Part shown: piece by piece, positions 25,983 through 36,540 of the stretch
Numbering within the stretch: the stretch's first letter is position 1
How the letters are laid out: each line of letters begins with the position of its first letter
NCBI GenBank assembly: GCA_013619145.1
Contig: JABXKR010000291.1
Coordinates: 1-44,324 of the forward strand
From: Psychromonas sp.
Lineage (GTDB): Bacteria > Pseudomonadota > Gammaproteobacteria > Enterobacterales > Psychromonadaceae
DNA length: 44,324 bases
Direction: 5' to 3'
Position numbers and translations under genes: made by a program
The notes under the pieces: generated by a model
Told to the model about the DNA's origin: nothing
The model's input: the letters and a program-made list of their open reading frames with translations, nothing else
Database searches by the model: none

Positions 25983-28817
25983 TTAAGCAAATTTACGTAC
26001 TTCACCGACGCCGTCAATATTTGTTACACAACGGCCGCATAATTCAGGGTGAGCTTCATGCTTACCAACTTCTTCATTATGGTGCCAACAACGTGCGCAT
26101 TTTGCAGCGGCACTTTTAGCAATACTGACCGATAACCCTTTAACTTCAGTTGCAATCGCATCTGTTGGTGCTTCTGATAATGGTTTAACAGCAGCTTTAG
26201 AGGTGATTAATACAAAACGTAACTCATCTTCCAAGCTTGCTAATAATGTTGTTAGTTCCGGCGAAGCATAAAGTGTTACTTCCGCCTCAAGACCGCCACC
26301 AATCACGTTCTCTTTACGTGCTAGCTCCAATGCTTTATTCACTTCTGCACGAACAGATAATAAACTCGCCCATGATTCGTTACTTAGCGCTTCGTTATCA
26401 GAAAGAGCAAATAAACCATCATACCAAACACCCGTGAATACAAATTCATCACGCTGTCCCGGCATACGTCCCCAAATTTCATCCGCGGTAAAACTTAGAA
26501 TTGGTGCCATTAATCGCACTAATGATTCCGCGATATGGAACAGTGCAGTTTGACAACTACGACGTGCGTTACTATCTGCTTTGGCTGTATATTGACGATC
26601 TTTAATGATATCTAAGTAAAAACTGCCTAGCTCAATTGAACAGAAGTGCATGATTTTTTGGTAAACAACATGCAGGTTGTAGCTTTCGTATGCTTCAATC
26701 ACATCATTTTGCAGGGTTAAGGTTTGTGCAACAATCCAGCGATCCAGTGCAACCATCTCTTCAGGTGCGATCAGATCGGTACTTGGCTCAAAACCATTTA
26801 AATTCGCTAATAAGAAACGTGATGTATTACGAATACGGCGATAGCTATCGGCACTACGGTTTAAGATCTCATCGGAAACAGTAATTTCGCCAGTGTAGTC
26901 TGTTGAAGCGACCCATAAACGTAGCACATCTGCACCAAGTTTATTCATAACTGTTTGTGGAGACATAACATTGCCTAAAGACTTAGACATTTTCTTGCCC
27001 TGTCCATCAACCACAAACCCGTGTGTTAATACCTCTTTATATGGCGCTTTATTATTGATCGCCATGCTGGTCATCAGTGAAGATTGGAACCAACCACGAT
27101 GTTGATCTGAACCTTCCAGATACATATCAATTTGTGCTTGCTCACCAGACTCTTGAGTATATTCATCACGTACAGCAACTACTGCTGCGTGTGTTGTGCC
27201 AGAGTCAAACCAAACATCCAAAGTATCAGTCACTTTGCGGTATTGATCTGCTTCAAAACCTAACAGGCTTTCAGGCTCGAGATCCCACCAAGCTTGAATG
27301 CCCTCTTTTTCTATTTTACGGGCGATAAGCTCCATCATCTCAACACTGTTTTCGTGTAACTCATCTGTTTCTTTATTCACAAACAGTGTAATCGGCACAC
27401 CCCAGGTACGTTGACGAGAGATACACCAATCCGGACGGTTTTCGATCATTTTTTCGATGCGGTTTTGTCCCCAGCTTGGGATCCATTTAACCTCTTTGAT
27501 TTCACCTAATGCGCTGTCTCGCAGACCTTTTTGATCCATTGAGATAAACCACTGCGGCGTTGCACGGAAGATGATCGGTGTTTTATGTCTCCAACAGTGC
27601 GGGTAACTGTGTAATAACGGCTTATGGCATAACAATGCATTATGTTCCTGCAGTACTTCAACAACACGGTCATTTGCTTTGAAAACATGTAAACCAGCAA
27701 AAAACTCAGTGTCATCTCTAAATACACCGTTATCCCCAACTGGGTTCGCTACTTCTAAATTATAACGTAAACCAACAGAGTAATCGTCCTGACCATGACC
27801 AGGTGCGGTATGTACACAACCGGTACCCGCGTCCGTTGTAACGTGATCGGCAACAATCGATGGTACTTCTATTTTTAAGAAGGGATGATTGAATAACTTA
27901 TTCTCTAAATCAATACCCGTACAAATCGCTAACGTTTTAAACTCTTCAACGTCATAACGCGCCAAACAATCAGCAACCAGATGTGTTGCTAAAATTAAAC
28001 GACGTTCACCCGCCTGCACTAATGAGTATTCAACTTTTTCTGCCAGTGCAACTGCACGGTTAGCAGGCAGTGTCCACGGCGTTGTTGTCCAGATAACAAG
28101 ACAAACATCACCATGACCTAAATCATCGGATTGAGGCTCAAAACAGCTGATAACTTGCTCTGGATTTACCGCAGTAAAGGCTACATCAATTGCGGGTGAT
28201 TTTTTATCTTCATATTCAACTTCAGCCTCGGCTAGCGCAGAGCCACAGTCTGTACACCAATGCACAGGTTTCGAACCTTTATGCAGATGATTATTTTTTA
28301 TTATTTTAGCCAGTGCGCGAACAATGTTTGCTTCAGTGTCAAAATTCATGGTCAAGTATGGGTTTTCCCACTCACCTAACACCCCCAGACGTTTAAAGTC
28401 TTTACGTTGACCATCAACTTGGCGCGCGGCATATTCACGACATTTTTGACGGAAAACGGCTGCTGTTACTTTCTTACCCGGCTTACCTACTTTCTGCTCT
28501 ACTTTTAATTCAATTGGTAAACCATGACAATCCCAACCTGGAATGTACGGCGCATCAAAATCAGAAAGCGTTTTTGATTTGATAATAATATCTTTTAAAA
28601 TTTTATTAACGGAGTGACCGATATGAATATCACCATTTGCATACGGAGGACCGTCGTGCAGAATGAATGTTTTTTTACCTTTTTTAGCCGCACGGATCTT
28701 TTGGTAAAGATCTTTGCTGTACCAGTTTTTCAACATATTAGGTTCACGATTGGCAAGATTTGCACGCATCGGGAAACCTGTTTTAGGTAGGTTTAACGTA
28801 TCTTTGTAGTCACTCAT
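25983..28817 (-). CDS. ileS: Isoleucyl-tRNA synthetase
   Basis: IleS charges tRNA-Ile. The 944 residues are close to the E. coli length (938). The HIGH motif appears as [12 protein letters not shown] at about residue 58, and KMSKS as [10 protein letters not shown]. The CP1 editing domain lies between, with [12 protein letters not shown] and THGF regions. The C-terminal zinc-binding region has CARCWHH and CGRCV, as in the bacterial type. It lies between ribF (28-base gap) and lspA. Confidence 0.97.
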   Translation of the reverse strand: MSDYKDTLNLPKTGFPMRANLANREPNMLKNWYSKDLYQKIRAAKKGKKTFILHDGPPYANGDIHIGHSVNKILKDIIIKSKTLSDFDAPYIPGWDCHGLPIELKVEQKVGKPGKKVTAAVFRQKCREYAARQVDGQRKDFKRLGVLGEWENPYLTMNFDTEANIVRALAKIIKNNHLHKGSKPVHWCTDCGSALAEAEVEYEDKKSPAIDVAFTAVNPEQVISCFEPQSDDLGHGDVCLVIWTTTPWTLPANRAVALAEKVEYSLVQAGERRLILATHLVADCLARYDVEEFKTLAICTGIDLENKLFNHPFLKIEVPSIVADHVTTDAGTGCVHTAPGHGQDDYSVGLRYNLEVANPVGDNGVFRDDTEFFAGLHVFKANDRVVEVLQEHNALLCHKPLLHSYPHCWRHKTPIIFRATPQWFISMDQKGLRDSALGEIKEVKWIPSWGQNRIEKMIENRPDWCISRQRTWGVPITLFVNKETDELHENSVEMMELIARKIEKEGIQAWWDLEPESLLGFEADQYRKVTDTLDVWFDSGTTHAAVVAVRDEYTQESGEQAQIDMYLEGSDQHRGWFQSSLMTSMAINNKAPYKEVLTHGFVVDGQGKKMSKSLGNVMSPQTVMNKLGADVLRLWVASTDYTGEITVSDEILNRSADSYRRIRNTSRFLLANLNGFEPSTDLIAPEEMVALDRWIVAQTLTLQNDVIEAYESYNLHVVYQKIMHFCSIELGSFYLDIIKDRQYTAKADSNARRSCQTALFHIAESLVRLMAPILSFTADEIWGRMPGQRDEFVFTGVWYDGLFALSDNEALSNESWASLLSVRAEVNKALELARKENVIGGGLEAEVTLYASPELTTLLASLEDELRFVLITSKAAVKPLSEAPTDAIATEVKGLSVSIAKSAAAKCARCWHHNEEVGKHEAHPELCGRCVTNIDGVGEVRKFA

Positions 28818-28845
28818 TTCTATTTTCCATTAACATAATGTTTAA

Positions 28846-29778
28846 TTACGATTTATTTTGATGCCATTGTTTGGCCAACTTGATATCTTTATCTATCTGA
28901 ATTTTTAATTCTGCAAATGAATTAAAACGCACTTCATCGCGTAATTTTTTTTCTAATACCACTTCTAACTGCATTCCATACAGGTCCGCATTAAAGTCAA
29001 ATATATGCACTTCTAACTGCTGGCGAATACCTTGTACAGTTGGACGTTGCCCAATATTCGCAACCCCCTGATAAATTTTTCCATCGATACCGAATATCGA
29101 TACAACAAACACCCCGGATACAGGCGAAACTCGACGCTTTAAAAGTAGGTTTGCAGTTGGAACACCAATAGTGCGCCCTAATTTTTGCCCGTGTCCGACA
29201 CGTCCTGTTATGCTGTATTTACGCCCCAGCATTAACGCGGCTTGTTCCAACTCACCATCAGCTAAAAAACCCCGAATACGGCTACTGCTGATACGTTGTT
29301 GCTGCTGCATTAAACTTTGCGTATCAACAACCTCAAAGCCGTACTTTTGACCTGCAGCTTTAAGCAGTTTGAAGTCACCTTTACGTTGATAACCAAAATG
29401 AAAATCATCACCGATCACCAAGAACTTCACATCAAGTTTTTTAATTAATAACTCTTCAATAAAATCTTCAGCACTTAAATTTGCAAACTGGTGCGTAAAT
29501 GAAACACACAGTAGACGATCTAAGCCCTGTTTCTCTAACTGCATAAATTTGTCACGCAACCTACTCAATCGAGCCGGTGCGTTATCTCCGGCAAATAATT
29601 CAGCAGGTTGAGGCTCAAAGGTCATCACTGTCGCGGGAACTTGTAAGCGTTTTGCTTCAAGTAATAATCGAGATAACACCGCTTTATGACCTAAATGAAT
29701 GCCATCGAAATTACCAATGCTTAATACACAGCCTCTGTGTTCTGTATTGAGATTGTGAATTCCGCGTAATAATTCCAT
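28846..29778 (-). CDS. ribF: Bifunctional riboflavin kinase / FMN adenylyltransferase RibF
   Basis: RibF converts riboflavin to FMN and FAD. The 310-residue protein has an N-terminal adenylyltransferase domain (SIGNFDGIHLGH nucleotide motif, FVIGDDFHFG-type segment read as LVIGDDFHFGYQRKGD) and the SSSRIRGFLADGE region. The C-terminal kinase domain has GRTIGVPTANL and the SGVFVVSIFG strand. It is upstream of ileS. A TATAAT lies in the 135-base gap to murJ and could be its promoter. Confidence 0.96.
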   Translation of the reverse strand: MELLRGIHNLNTEHRGCVLSIGNFDGIHLGHKAVLSRLLLEAKRLQVPATVMTFEPQPAELFAGDNAPARLSRLRDKFMQLEKQGLDRLLCVSFTHQFANLSAEDFIEELLIKKLDVKFLVIGDDFHFGYQRKGDFKLLKAAGQKYGFEVVDTQSLMQQQQRISSSRIRGFLADGELEQAALMLGRKYSITGRVGHGQKLGRTIGVPTANLLLKRRVSPVSGVFVVSIFGIDGKIYQGVANIGQRPTVQGIRQQLEVHIFDFNADLYGMQLEVVLEKKLRDEVRFNSFAELKIQIDKDIKLAKQWHQNKS

Positions 29779-29876
29779 TTTATTTATTTATTATTTCCAA
29801 CGATAAAAACGACGAAGCAACCTAAATGAACTCCATTGTTCTACTTAATAAGAGCTTCGAAAATATAAAAGAGGCG

Positions 29877-29882
29877 ATTATA
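29877..29882 (-). promoter_or_regulatory. Possible -10 element for the ribF-ileS transcript
   Basis: The minus strand has a perfect TATAAT about 99 bases before the ribF start. No convincing -35 is seen at 16-18 bases, so it may be an extended or weak promoter, or chance in AT-rich DNA. Confidence 0.25.
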
Positions 29883-29913
29883 TAACAGAGTGCGCAACTA
29901 ATCAGCTCTCATT

Positions 29914-31482
29914 TTAATCATTCTCAACTGAAACTTTAAAATGATGGAAACGTAGTCCGCTCGCAAGCAAAACAGTAAAGTAAACTAGCACGGCCGCAGC
30001 GATTAACATAAACAGTTTTAAAGCGGCTGCAAACAGTGAAAATTGTCCCCATTGTGACAAAGAAGGATTGAAAATGGCTAAGAAAGCAGCCATCACCACA
30101 CCTGAAATAACAATACGCAGCAATACTGAAACACTGTTTTTCTGCACCTGATAAACACCACTACGATATAAACCAAACCATAATAAGCTGGCGTTTAACG
30201 TTGCGGAAAGAGCCGTCGCAATAGCCAAGCCGACATAACCATAGGGAATCGCAAAAATAATATTTAAAACCATATTACTGAGCATCGCAATAATGCCATA
30301 TTTAACTGGCGTTTTCGTATCCTGGCGAGAGTAATAACCTGGCGCTAAGACTTTAACCATCATAAAACTCAGCAAGCCACTGGCATACGCCCACAAACTC
30401 ATTGATGCCATAGACACATCCTGCATATCAAATTCACCACGCATAAATAAAACCCGCAACATAGGCTCAGCCAACACAATCAAGCCTAACATCGCAGGGA
30501 AACCTAAAAAACAGACCATACGAATGCCCCAGTCCAAGGTTTTAGCAAAGTGATGATTTGATTGAGAGACATGTGATGAAGACAAGCTGGGTAAAATCAC
30601 CGTGGCGATAGCAATACCGAACAGACCCAATGGAAACTCAAGCAGGCGATCCGAATAATATAACCAGCTGATTGAACCTGTTTGTAAAAAACTCGCGATC
30701 AAGGTATCAAGCAACAGATTAATTTGACTGACAGAAACACCGAATATAGCGGGGATCATCAAGGTTCTGATTTTAACCACACCAGGGTGCGACCAGTTCC
30801 AGACTGGTTTCACTAAAAGATTTTCTTTACGCAGAAACGGAATTTGAAAAAAGAATTGAATCGCACCACCGATAAACACACCAATTGCCAGACCAATTTC
30901 AGGTTGTGCTAAATGCGGAGAAACAAAAAGCGCACAACTGATAATGGCAATATTCAAAAATACCGGGGTAAATGCGGCCACGGCAAATTTACCCAAGGTA
31001 TTTAAAATGGCTCCAGAGAGTGCGGTAAAAGTAATAAACCATAGATAAGGAAAAGTTATTTTGAGCATATAAGAAGCAAGCTCAAACTTATAAGCATCCG
31101 CACCGCCATTCCACCACTGCAAAAACCAGCCAAAACCAAATAGCGCGGTGATAACAGATGATCCTAAAACCCCCAAAATAGTGATAACAGTAACAATCGT
31201 ACCTAATGTTCCTGACACTGCAGCAATCAGATCTTTCACTTGATCGGCTGATTTTGTTTTTTCATACTCGGTTAATACCGGAACAAAGGCTTGTGCAAAA
31301 GCGCCTTCAGCAAATAAACGGCGTAAAAAGTTAGGGATTTTATTAGCAAAGAAAAACAGATCGGCCGCAGCCCCTGCCCCCATTAAATGGGCTATAACGA
31401 CATCTCTAACCAAACCTAAGACACGTGAAATCAAGGTCATAGAACTAACAATTAAACCAGATTTCAATAATTTTTTACTCAC
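29914..31482 (-). CDS. murJ: Lipid II flippase MurJ (MviN)
   Basis: MurJ moves the peptidoglycan precursor lipid II across the inner membrane. The 522 residues contain about 14 hydrophobic segments. The N-terminal signature is GLIVSSMTLISRVLGLVRD. FFFANKIPNFLRRLFAEGAFAQAFVPVL carries the Arg residues known to be essential in MurJ, and YYSDRLLEFPLGLFG is a further family segment. It is at the head of the leftward block and diverges from rpsT, with 305 bases between the start codons. Confidence 0.96.
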   Translation of the reverse strand: MSKKLLKSGLIVSSMTLISRVLGLVRDVVIAHLMGAGAAADLFFFANKIPNFLRRLFAEGAFAQAFVPVLTEYEKTKSADQVKDLIAAVSGTLGTIVTVITILGVLGSSVITALFGFGWFLQWWNGGADAYKFELASYMLKITFPYLWFITFTALSGAILNTLGKFAVAAFTPVFLNIAIISCALFVSPHLAQPEIGLAIGVFIGGAIQFFFQIPFLRKENLLVKPVWNWSHPGVVKIRTLMIPAIFGVSVSQINLLLDTLIASFLQTGSISWLYYSDRLLEFPLGLFGIAIATVILPSLSSSHVSQSNHHFAKTLDWGIRMVCFLGFPAMLGLIVLAEPMLRVLFMRGEFDMQDVSMASMSLWAYASGLLSFMMVKVLAPGYYSRQDTKTPVKYGIIAMLSNMVLNIIFAIPYGYVGLAIATALSATLNASLLWFGLYRSGVYQVQKNSVSVLLRIVISGVVMAAFLAIFNPSLSQWGQFSLFAAALKLFMLIAAAVLVYFTVLLASGLRFHHFKVSVEND

Positions 31483-31616
31483 AATTCAATTTCCAAATAA
31501 AATTTAACGTTAAAAGCCATTTGCTCCGAAGATCCAGGTTTAATAAAGCAAATAAAAAAAGAACAAGAAACCCTCTATTTATGGGCATAAATAGGCAGGT
31601 TAACTTCACTATCAAT

Positions 31617-31644
31617 TTGCATCTATATGCAGTTTTGGTATAAA
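31617..31644 (+). promoter_or_regulatory. rpsT promoter P1
   Basis: TTGCAT, 16 bases, TATAAA. The downstream discriminator ATGCGCGCAG is GC-rich, typical of ribosomal promoters under stringent control. It lies about 145 bases before the S20 start. Confidence 0.6.
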
Positions 31645-31709
31645 ATGCGCGCAGTTTAACCATCTGATAGGTTTCTTACCAGTTTTTTCAGCGGTTAAAA
31701 AGAAACCAT

Positions 31710-31738
31710 TTGACAATATACGTGTTACAAGGCATATT
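31710..31738 (+). promoter_or_regulatory. rpsT promoter P2
   Basis: A perfect TTGACA, 17-base spacer and CATATT -10, about 50 bases before the S20 start. E. coli rpsT is also known to have two promoters. An inverted repeat GGTTTCTT/AAGAAACC (31670-31707) lies between P1 and P2. Confidence 0.65.
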
Positions 31739-31787
31739 CCTCGATCTTTGATTATCCCTTGTTATACAGAATTTAGGAGTTAAGGTC

Positions 31788-32048
31788 TTGGCTAATATCA
31801 AGTCTGCTAAAAAACGTGCGATTCAATCTGAAAAACGCCGTAAACACAATGCAAGCCGTCGTACAATGATGCGTACTTTCATCAAGAAAGTTGTTGTTGC
31901 AATCGAAGCTGCAAATAAAGAAGTTGCTACAGCTGAGTTCTTAAAACTGCAATCAGTTTTAGATAGCTACGCAACAAAAGGCTTAATTAACAAAAATACA
32001 GCTGCTCGTAAGAAAAGCCGTCTTCTTGTTAAAATTAAAGCTCTTTAA
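31788..32048 (+). CDS. rpsT: 30S ribosomal protein S20
   Basis: This 86-residue, Lys/Arg-rich helical protein ([21 protein letters not shown] at the start) binds 16S rRNA. The start codon is TTG, with AGGAG 8 bases before it. E. coli rpsT also starts with UUG, and that rare start takes part in S20 autoregulation. The length is the same as E. coli (87 with Met). It is monocistronic between two promoters and a strong terminator. Confidence 0.98.
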   Translation: MANIKSAKKRAIQSEKRRKHNASRRTMMRTFIKKVVVAIEAANKEVATAEFLKLQSVLDSYATKGLINKNTAARKKSRLLVKIKAL

Positions 32049-32130
32049 TTACAATTGGCTTTTTAAGCCACTGTGATATTAGGCAAAAATAAAAGCGCTA
32101 TAATCTAGCCTTTAATTTTCAAGCCTGAAT

Positions 32131-32157
32131 AAAAACCGACTTTATGTCGGTTTTTTT
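32131..32157 (+). terminator. Rho-independent terminator of rpsT
   Basis: AAAAACCGAC and GTCGGTTTTT with a TTTAT loop and a long T-run. Confidence 0.9.
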
Positions 32158-32348
32158 GTGCCTTTTATTCCTGATTTCAGTGAGAAGAACTCAACTTTAA
32201 GCAAATAATGAGATCCTCAACGCTTAATTCTCTCAGCAAATTAAGTTAAAGTACTTTCGCGTTAATAGCGAATTATCGCTAATTTTCTGTGGATTCCCCA
32301 AAGTTCCACATTAATCACTAATTGAAAGTCCCATCAAGGAGAGAAATT

Positions 32349-35006
32349 TTGAATTTTAAAATAAGCACACTAGTAGCGGCGCTCACAGCTGCACTAACAG
32401 GTTGTACAGCAACAATAAACGCAACAGATGATTCAAACGCACAAAAAACACTTGATACAACCGCATCAGCTCTTTATGTAACAACATCTTTAGTCGCAAA
32501 TAAAGTTGCCGACAGTAAAGCTGCTTGCCCTTGGGGGTTTTGCTATCGAGCAGAAATTACTATCACAAATAATAGTGACAGTGCAGTCGATGCAGGTTGG
32601 GAAATGTACTTCTCAAGTATTCATCGCGTGTTAGATACACGCAGCGAAGAATTTGAAATTACGCACATTGATGGTGATTTACATAAAATAACAGCTACCG
32701 ATAAGTTTACTGGCTTAGAAGCAGGTGCATCAATCACCCTGCAATATGATGCGGAGTACTGGCAAATCGTAGACACAGACTTCATGCCTAGCTACTACAT
32801 AACAGCTCCAGGTGCCGAAGCGCGTATAATTAAAAATACTATTCCTGCAATGGTTGATGGTCGTGAAGACTTAACAACTTATGCAAAACCCATTAGCAAT
32901 GATCCAGCAAACCCAAACCAGTGGCAACGTCATCCAGGCGATAAAACAGTTGTTGCATCGGCAAAAACTCGTTTTGACAGTAACATCGATGTTGCTGATT
33001 TAGGCGCTGATGTTGCATCGGCTAAAATCATCCCGACACCAGCTGATATGACAATTCAATCTGGCTCTGTAGATATCGCTACAGGTCTGAACATTATTGC
33101 AGCTGAGAAAAGCCTTCCGGCTAATCAAGTTGCCGCCTTGAATGCTCGTTTTGAACAACTAGGTGTTACTACCGGCGCTGGTGTTGCTGTTAACGTTTCT
33201 GTTAATTCAGAAAACAAAGCTTTTAATGGTAAAGAAACTAAAGGCGCTTACACTCTTCAAGTAACTGATAAAAGTATCACTGTTGTTGGTGCTGACGCGG
33301 AGGGGGCTTTCTACGGTGTTCAATCTGTTACCGCTCTAGTCACAATTGGTAGCGGCAAACTGCCTAAAGTGACAGTCAAATATGATGCGCCACGTTTTGA
33401 ATACCGTGGTATGCATATGGATGTTGCTCGTAACTTCCGCTCTAAAGAACAAGTAAAAGAGTTCTTAGATCAGATGGCTGCTTATAAAATGAATAAATTT
33501 CACTTCCATCTAGCTGATGATGAAGGCTGGCGTTTAGAGATCCCTGGACTTCCTGAGCTAACCGAGATCGGTGCAAAACGTTGTCACGATTTAGAACAAA
33601 CAACTTGTCTGCTTCCTCAGTTAGGTTCAGGTCCTGATGCAACAACTACTGGCTCTGGTTACTACACGGTTGCTGATTACGCTGAAATTTTAGCCTACGC
33701 TCAAGCACGTAATATCCAAGTTATCCCATCAATGGATATGCCGGGTCATTCGCGTGCTGCGGTAATCTCTATGCAAGCTCGTTACAAAAAGTTTGCAGTA
33801 CAAGGCGATATGAAAGCCGCTGAAATGTACTTACTAACTGACCAATATGACGAATCGAAATACTTCTCCATCCAAAACTATACGGATAACACCATCAATC
33901 CATGTATGGAATCAAGCTTTGTCTTTATGGATAAAGTGATTTCTGAAATCGCGAATCAGCATAAAGCAGCGGGTCAAGCGTTAACCGATTACCATATCGG
34001 AGCTGATGAAACTGCTGGTGCCTGGGTAGATTCTCCAACATGTCGCGCAATGTTTGTTGATACCACTAACGGAGTTGACTCTGCTGCTGACTTAGGAGGT
34101 TACTTTATCGAGCGTATCAGCCATATCCTCGATGCGAAAGATCTTAGCCTTGCCGCATGGAACGATGGTCTGAAACACGGTGAATACATGGATCCAACGA
34201 AACTAGCAGGCAGCACCTCTGCTTACGCTTGGGGAACATTATTCTGGGGGGGCGTAAATGACGTGCACACGCTAGCGAACACTGGTTACGACGTAGTTAT
34301 CTCGACTCCAGATGTAACCTACTTCGATTTCCCATATGAAGCAGATCCACAAGAGCCAGGTTATTACTGGGGTAGTCGCGACACTAACTCACGCCAGGTA
34401 TTTAACTTTATGCCTGAAAACATGCCAGCAAATGCTGAAACAATGTTAAGCCGTGATAACGCTCCTTACGAATATAATGCAACCACTGTTGCTCTTGAAA
34501 AAGGTAAATCTTTCAAAGGGATACAAGGTCACCTATGGTCTGAGGCTATCCGCACCGATCAGCAGCAAGACTTTATGGCATTCCCACGTGCAATTGCATT
34601 GGCCGAACGCGCATGGGCGAAAGCAGATTGGGAACTGGCATACGATGCAAAGAAATCTTACAAATCTAACCTGGCTGGATTTGAGGGTACTAATCACATG
34701 GGCAAACGTATTGCTGAACGTGACGCTGAGTGGGAGAAATTCGCAAATGGTATCGGTTACAAAGAGCTTGCTAAACTAGATGCGGCAGGCGTTGCATATC
34801 GCCTACCCGTTCCAGGAGCAATAATCGATGAAAATGGCCTGTTAATTGCTAATTCAACCTTCCCGGGTTTAACCATTCAATACTCAAATGATGGGGTAAA
34901 TTGGCTAGATTACGATGCATCATATCAGCCTAAAGTCGAAGCTGGTGTACAAGTTCGTACCGTTGCAACAACGGGTCGAGCTGGCCGCGCAGTAGAAGTG
35001 AAATAA
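32349..35006 (+). CDS. Chitobiase, lipoprotein GH20 beta-N-acetylhexosaminidase
   Basis: This enzyme removes GlcNAc from chitobiose and short chitin oligomers. I choose the TTG at 32349 (885 residues): AAGGAG is 7 bases before it, and the resulting N-terminus is a clean lipoprotein signal (ALTAALTGC, lipidated Cys at about residue 19). The ORF track starts at another TTG nine codons earlier that lacks a ribosome site. The order is a CHB_HEX carbohydrate-binding domain (about 45-190, with CPWGFCYRAEIT), a GH20b domain (about 220-345) and the catalytic barrel from YRGMHMDVARNF. The barrel carries the catalytic pair in HIGADETAGAW (Asp553-Glu554) and Trp-rich substrate residues, and a C-terminal Ig-like domain follows. 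Size and layout match Vibrio chitobiase. It is monocistronic. Confidence 0.93.
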   Translation: MNFKISTLVAALTAALTGCTATINATDDSNAQKTLDTTASALYVTTSLVANKVADSKAACPWGFCYRAEITITNNSDSAVDAGWEMYFSSIHRVLDTRSEEFEITHIDGDLHKITATDKFTGLEAGASITLQYDAEYWQIVDTDFMPSYYITAPGAEARIIKNTIPAMVDGREDLTTYAKPISNDPANPNQWQRHPGDKTVVASAKTRFDSNIDVADLGADVASAKIIPTPADMTIQSGSVDIATGLNIIAAEKSLPANQVAALNARFEQLGVTTGAGVAVNVSVNSENKAFNGKETKGAYTLQVTDKSITVVGADAEGAFYGVQSVTALVTIGSGKLPKVTVKYDAPRFEYRGMHMDVARNFRSKEQVKEFLDQMAAYKMNKFHFHLADDEGWRLEIPGLPELTEIGAKRCHDLEQTTCLLPQLGSGPDATTTGSGYYTVADYAEILAYAQARNIQVIPSMDMPGHSRAAVISMQARYKKFAVQGDMKAAEMYLLTDQYDESKYFSIQNYTDNTINPCMESSFVFMDKVISEIANQHKAAGQALTDYHIGADETAGAWVDSPTCRAMFVDTTNGVDSAADLGGYFIERISHILDAKDLSLAAWNDGLKHGEYMDPTKLAGSTSAYAWGTLFWGGVNDVHTLANTGYDVVISTPDVTYFDFPYEADPQEPGYYWGSRDTNSRQVFNFMPENMPANAETMLSRDNAPYEYNATTVALEKGKSFKGIQGHLWSEAIRTDQQQDFMAFPRAIALAERAWAKADWELAYDAKKSYKSNLAGFEGTNHMGKRIAERDAEWEKFANGIGYKELAKLDAAGVAYRLPVPGAIIDENGLLIANSTFPGLTIQYSNDGVNWLDYDASYQPKVEAGVQVRTVATTGRAGRAVEVK

Positions 35007-35030
35007 ACAAGGTTTATTAAACAATTAATT

Positions 35031-35057
35031 AAAAAGAGAGCTTCGGCTCTCTTTTTT
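35031..35057 (+). terminator. Rho-independent terminator of the chitobiase gene
   Basis: AAAAAGAGAGC, a TTCG tetraloop, GCTCTCTTTTTT. It also works as a convergent barrier to the leftward gene at 35089. Confidence 0.92.
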
Positions 35058-35088
35058 GGTTTTTTTATAGCGAAAATAAGATTTAAAA

Positions 35089-35349
35089 TCAGATCCCCAT
35101 TCCTGATAATGCATTCATAAAATCTTTAATCGCTTTACCAATAATCGGATTACTCTCTTCAAAGACTAACAACTGCTGTGCAAGCTTTTTATCACGAATA
35201 AGTTGTGCGGGATCGCGGGATCTTATCGCTTCCTGAAGTTGATCATGCACTTGCTGCAGCTCACCAGCAGTACATTCATCAGCAATCAGATCATTATTTA
35301 GAATCTCTGATAACTTATCAAACTCAGACTTTACTTTTGTTATTGGCAT
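35089..35349 (-). CDS. DUF4404-like small protein
   Basis: This 86-residue, mostly helical acidic protein has no signal peptide or membrane segment. The C-terminal LLVFEESNPIIGKAIKDFMNALSGMGI matches the conserved end of DUF4404 proteins (FE-x-SHP...ALSNMGI) as I recall them, and its length fits. The ATG at 35349 has AGAGG 5 bases before it. The GTG two codons upstream, used in the ORF track, does not. Function is unknown. It is in the same direction as the small ORF and epmA upstream but 43 bases further on. Confidence 0.65.
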   Translation of the reverse strand: MPITKVKSEFDKLSEILNNDLIADECTAGELQQVHDQLQEAIRSRDPAQLIRDKKLAQQLLVFEESNPIIGKAIKDFMNALSGMGI

Positions 35350-35392
35350 ACGCACCTCTACTAATCATTTGAATTCTAATAAAAGTGTAGTA

Positions 35393-35557
35393 TTAAAATA
35401 AAGCACCCATCACCATCAAACCAATCTTAAAGAAACTTTGCTGTTGATAATTTTGCAGGTATAAAGAAGAAAGATATATCGCCGCTAACCAATAGCAGAT
35501 CCGAAACAGCGATGCCCAAATAGAGTAGACTTTATCGGTTAACCATAATTTAGCCAC
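35393..35557 (-). CDS. Putative 54-residue hydrophobic protein downstream of epmA
   Basis: This ORF is too short for the ORF track. GTG start (reading TAATAGTGG), stop TAA at 35393. It starts two bases after the epmA stop, with GGGGG about 7 bases before it. Translation begins MAKLWLTDKVYSIWAS and has one or two hydrophobic helices (roughly residues 11-34 and 42-54), with Trp and Tyr at their edges. I do not recognise the family. Position, spacing and composition suggest a real membrane microprotein co-translated with epmA, but a chance ORF is not excluded. Confidence 0.45.
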   Translation of the reverse strand: MAKLWLTDKVYSIWASLFRICYWLAAIYLSSLYLQNYQQQSFFKIGLMVMGALF

Positions 35558-35559
35558 TA

Positions 35560-36540
35560 TTAGGCCCCCTTTATTGTAAAGCTCAGCACGTCATCAATAT
35601 GTGTCTGCTCTGTTGCCAGCATCACCAGACGATCAATGCCTAGCGCAACACCTGCACAATCAGGCAGGCTTTTAAGAGAGCTTATAAAATGCTGATCAAT
35701 CGGCATCTCCTCAAGGCCTTTAAGTCTGCGCAGGCGATTGTCTTCTTGAAAACGAGTTAACTGTTCCGTCGCATCGCTCAATTCATGAAAGCCATTCGCA
35801 AGTTCAATCCCTTTATAATAAACCTCAAAACGTTCGGCAACACGAGGATCATCCGGTGATATTCTTGCAAGTGCAGCTTGTGAAGCGGGAAAATTATAAA
35901 TAAAACACGGTTTATACAAAGCGATAACCGGCTCGATTGCGACACAAAATAGCAGCTGCAAGATGGTATCTTTATCTGTCTCATTATCAATAACATCGCC
36001 TAAATTCAACTCACTGCCCGCCTCTTTTAACTCTTTCAAGTTAGCAGTTAACGGATCAACATTTAAGACTTCTAGAAAAGCATCTTGGTATGTGCAACGA
36101 CGGGCAGTTTCGCTATTAAGAACAAGTTGTAATAACAGATCCATTTCATCCATTAATAAAAAGTGATCAAAACCAACTTGATACCACTCAAGCAGGGTAA
36201 ATTCAGGATTATGAAATCGTCCCGACTCTTCATTACGATAGGCTTTGCTGATTTGAAAAATCGAGCCGCTACCAGCAGATAAGAGACGTTTCATATGAAA
36301 TTCAGGGGAAGTTTGCAGGTATAAAGGTAAACCTAAACAGTTCTGCTTTGCTGAAGATATTTCAGGTCCAATAAAATTAGTTTTAAAGCAAAAGAGATGA
36401 ATATCGGTTACACCCGCTTGGCTTAAAGTTGGCGTTTCTACTTCTAATAGACCACGATCGATAAAAAAGTGGCGAATAGTTTGTATTATTTTCGCCCGTT
36501 TTTGCAGTTGTTGTAAGCTTGCGCTTGGTCGCCAATTCAT
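35560..36540 (-). CDS. epmA: EpmA (GenX/PoxA), EF-P beta-lysine ligase
   Basis: EpmA is a class II lysyl-tRNA-synthetase-like enzyme without an anticodon-binding domain. It joins (R)-beta-lysine to Lys34 of EF-P. The 326 residues match E. coli (325). Motif 2 reads [26 protein letters not shown] and motif 3 is [21 protein letters not shown]-type motif 1 is present as [13 protein letters not shown]. It is divergent from frdA (195 bases between starts), as in E. coli. Its substrate EF-P and the beta-lysine-forming EpmB lie 4-6 kb away in this window. Confidence 0.95.
   Translation of the reverse strand: MNWRPSASLQQLQKRAKIIQTIRHFFIDRGLLEVETPTLSQAGVTDIHLFCFKTNFIGPEISSAKQNCLGLPLYLQTSPEFHMKRLLSAGSGSIFQISKAYRNEESGRFHNPEFTLLEWYQVGFDHFLLMDEMDLLLQLVLNSETARRCTYQDAFLEVLNVDPLTANLKELKEAGSELNLGDVIDNETDKDTILQLLFCVAIEPVIALYKPCFIYNFPASQAALARISPDDPRVAERFEVYYKGIELANGFHELSDATEQLTRFQEDNRLRRLKGLEEMPIDQHFISSLKSLPDCAGVALGIDRLVMLATEQTHIDDVLSFTIKGA

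Noticed and set aside
31475-31663. 62-aa ORF upstream of murJ
   Set aside because: It covers the rpsT promoter region on the opposite strand and has no family features.
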